Origin: Methylobacterium frigidaeris
GTDB taxonomy: Bacteria; Pseudomonadota; Alphaproteobacteria; Rhizobiales; Beijerinckiaceae
NCBI RefSeq assembly: GCF_022179185.1
Contig: NZ_BPQJ01000061.1
Location: forward strand, 1-33,094
DNA: 33,094 nucleotides
Reading direction: 5' to 3'
Part shown: positions 32,639 to 33,094 of the stretch, piece after piece
Position numbering within the stretch: the first letter of the stretch is position 1
How the letters are laid out: each line of letters starts with the position of its first letter
Notes under the pieces: model-generated
Seen by the model: the letters and a program-made list of their open reading frames with translations, nothing else
The model's database searches: none
What the model was told of the DNA's origin: nothing
Program-made: the position numbers and the translations under genes

Positions 32639-32791
32639 ATGCAGAGTGCAGTGTTCGAGATAATGCATCGGCAGTTGATGGATCTTTTACGGACTGCGCA
32701 CGATTTATATATTCGCGAAAAATATATCTTCTCCAATTTTATCAATGGTCCTCTGGATGACGCCTTGCTCCTGATAGAATCCTGCACTTAA
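32639..32791 (+). CDS. possible small hypothetical protein
   Basis: 50 residues from the ATG at 32639 (MQSAVFEIMHRQLMDLLRTA). Mostly helical, in AT-rich DNA unlike the rest of the window. No ribosome-binding site is evident. Not recognised. Confidence 0.3.
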   Translation: MQSAVFEIMHRQLMDLLRTAHDLYIREKYIFSNFINGPLDDALLLIESCT

Positions 32792-32806
32792 AAAAATTCA
32801 ATTGCT

Positions 32807-33001
32807 CTAAGGCCACTGCAATATCGAGCGAGTTTTGATATAAGTGCTTGTTCCGGAAGTTTTTAATGAAATCTCTGTGCGTACCCCGACCGCAATTCTC
32901 GTTCCCTTCGGGGGTGGAACCATTCTCTCAAGTATTCTAAAAGCTGAATCAATGATATCTAGTGCCAGCGCTCGAAGATGCTGGCGGCCCCGAATGGACA
33001 T
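32807..33001 (-). CDS. possible small hypothetical protein
   Basis: 64 residues from the ATG at 33001 (MSIRGRQHLRALALDIIDSA); a GTG at 33016 is also in frame. The first 30 residues look helical and protein-like, the rest less so. The ribosome-binding site is weak. Not recognised. Confidence 0.35.
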   Translation of the reverse strand: MSIRGRQHLRALALDIIDSAFRILERMVPPPKGTRIAVGVRTEISLKTSGTSTYIKTRSILQWP

Positions 33002-33094
33002 ATCCGTCTTCCCCACGAGGTCTTGGTGGCTGCAAAGCCTTGGTCAGCCCCCATCGGAGTGGTCCGCCCTGAAGTATGGCTTTGAGCCGACGGA

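Noticed and set aside
1..33094. CRISPR arrays, tRNA, rRNA and riboswitches
   Set aside because: No regularly spaced repeats, cloverleaf-like segments or known RNA motifs were seen by eye; the direct repeats found have only two copies each.

Overview
The window looks like an accessory stretch of a high-GC alphaproteobacterial genome, most probably Methylobacterium or Methylorubrum. This rests on the abundance of HWE-type histidine kinases, a non-cyanobacterial KaiC paired with such a kinase, a bacteriophytochrome with an HWE output, a DUF6894 protein, a MucR/Ros regulator and many very small lineage-specific genes. The genus is my inference; no rRNA or tRNA gene was seen.

Layout. 1-2700: possible end of an unidentified gene, two translationally coupled small genes, a transglutaminase-like protein and a small secreted protein. 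2975-5568: a two-gene KaiC/HWE-kinase operon. 5800-8550: short hypothetical genes, mostly on the minus strand, ending in a decayed IS3-family transposase. 9047-17330: sensory block with a bacteriophytochrome-HWE kinase-receiver hybrid, a stand-alone degenerate receiver, a PAS-HWE kinase, a Cys/Met-rich exported peptide, a membrane HisKA_2-type kinase and a second PAS-HWE kinase. The last three genes lie between two diverged direct copies of a ~175-bp repeat. 17330-20410: gene-poor DNA with small genes, a LysE/RhtB exporter and a DUF6894 protein. 20430-23080: an IS481 copy with two apparent frameshifts, a gene ending at its edge, and the 5' part of an ISNCY-type transposase joined to unrelated sequence.

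23247-28504 is the clearest metabolic unit. A divergent MocR-type (GntR-aminotransferase) regulator faces a class II, degradative-type HMG-CoA reductase, a periplasmic ABC substrate-binding protein and HMG-CoA lyase. The enzymes would convert mevalonate to HMG-CoA and then to acetyl-CoA and acetoacetate. The binding protein has no permease or ATPase beside it. 28500-33094 holds gene remnants (flavin monooxygenase, SRAP/YedK, tyrosine recombinase), small genes including a DnaJ-type zinc-ribbon peptide, and a MucR-like regulator lacking most zinc ligands.

Working together. The five histidine kinases have no DNA-binding response regulator next to them. In alphaproteobacteria HWE/HisKA_2 kinases often feed the PhyR general stress response, so this block may be an input array for light (phytochrome), ATP/time (KaiC) and other cues acting on regulators elsewhere. 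Several apparent pseudogenes differ from intact by one base, so some may be sequencing indels rather than real decay.
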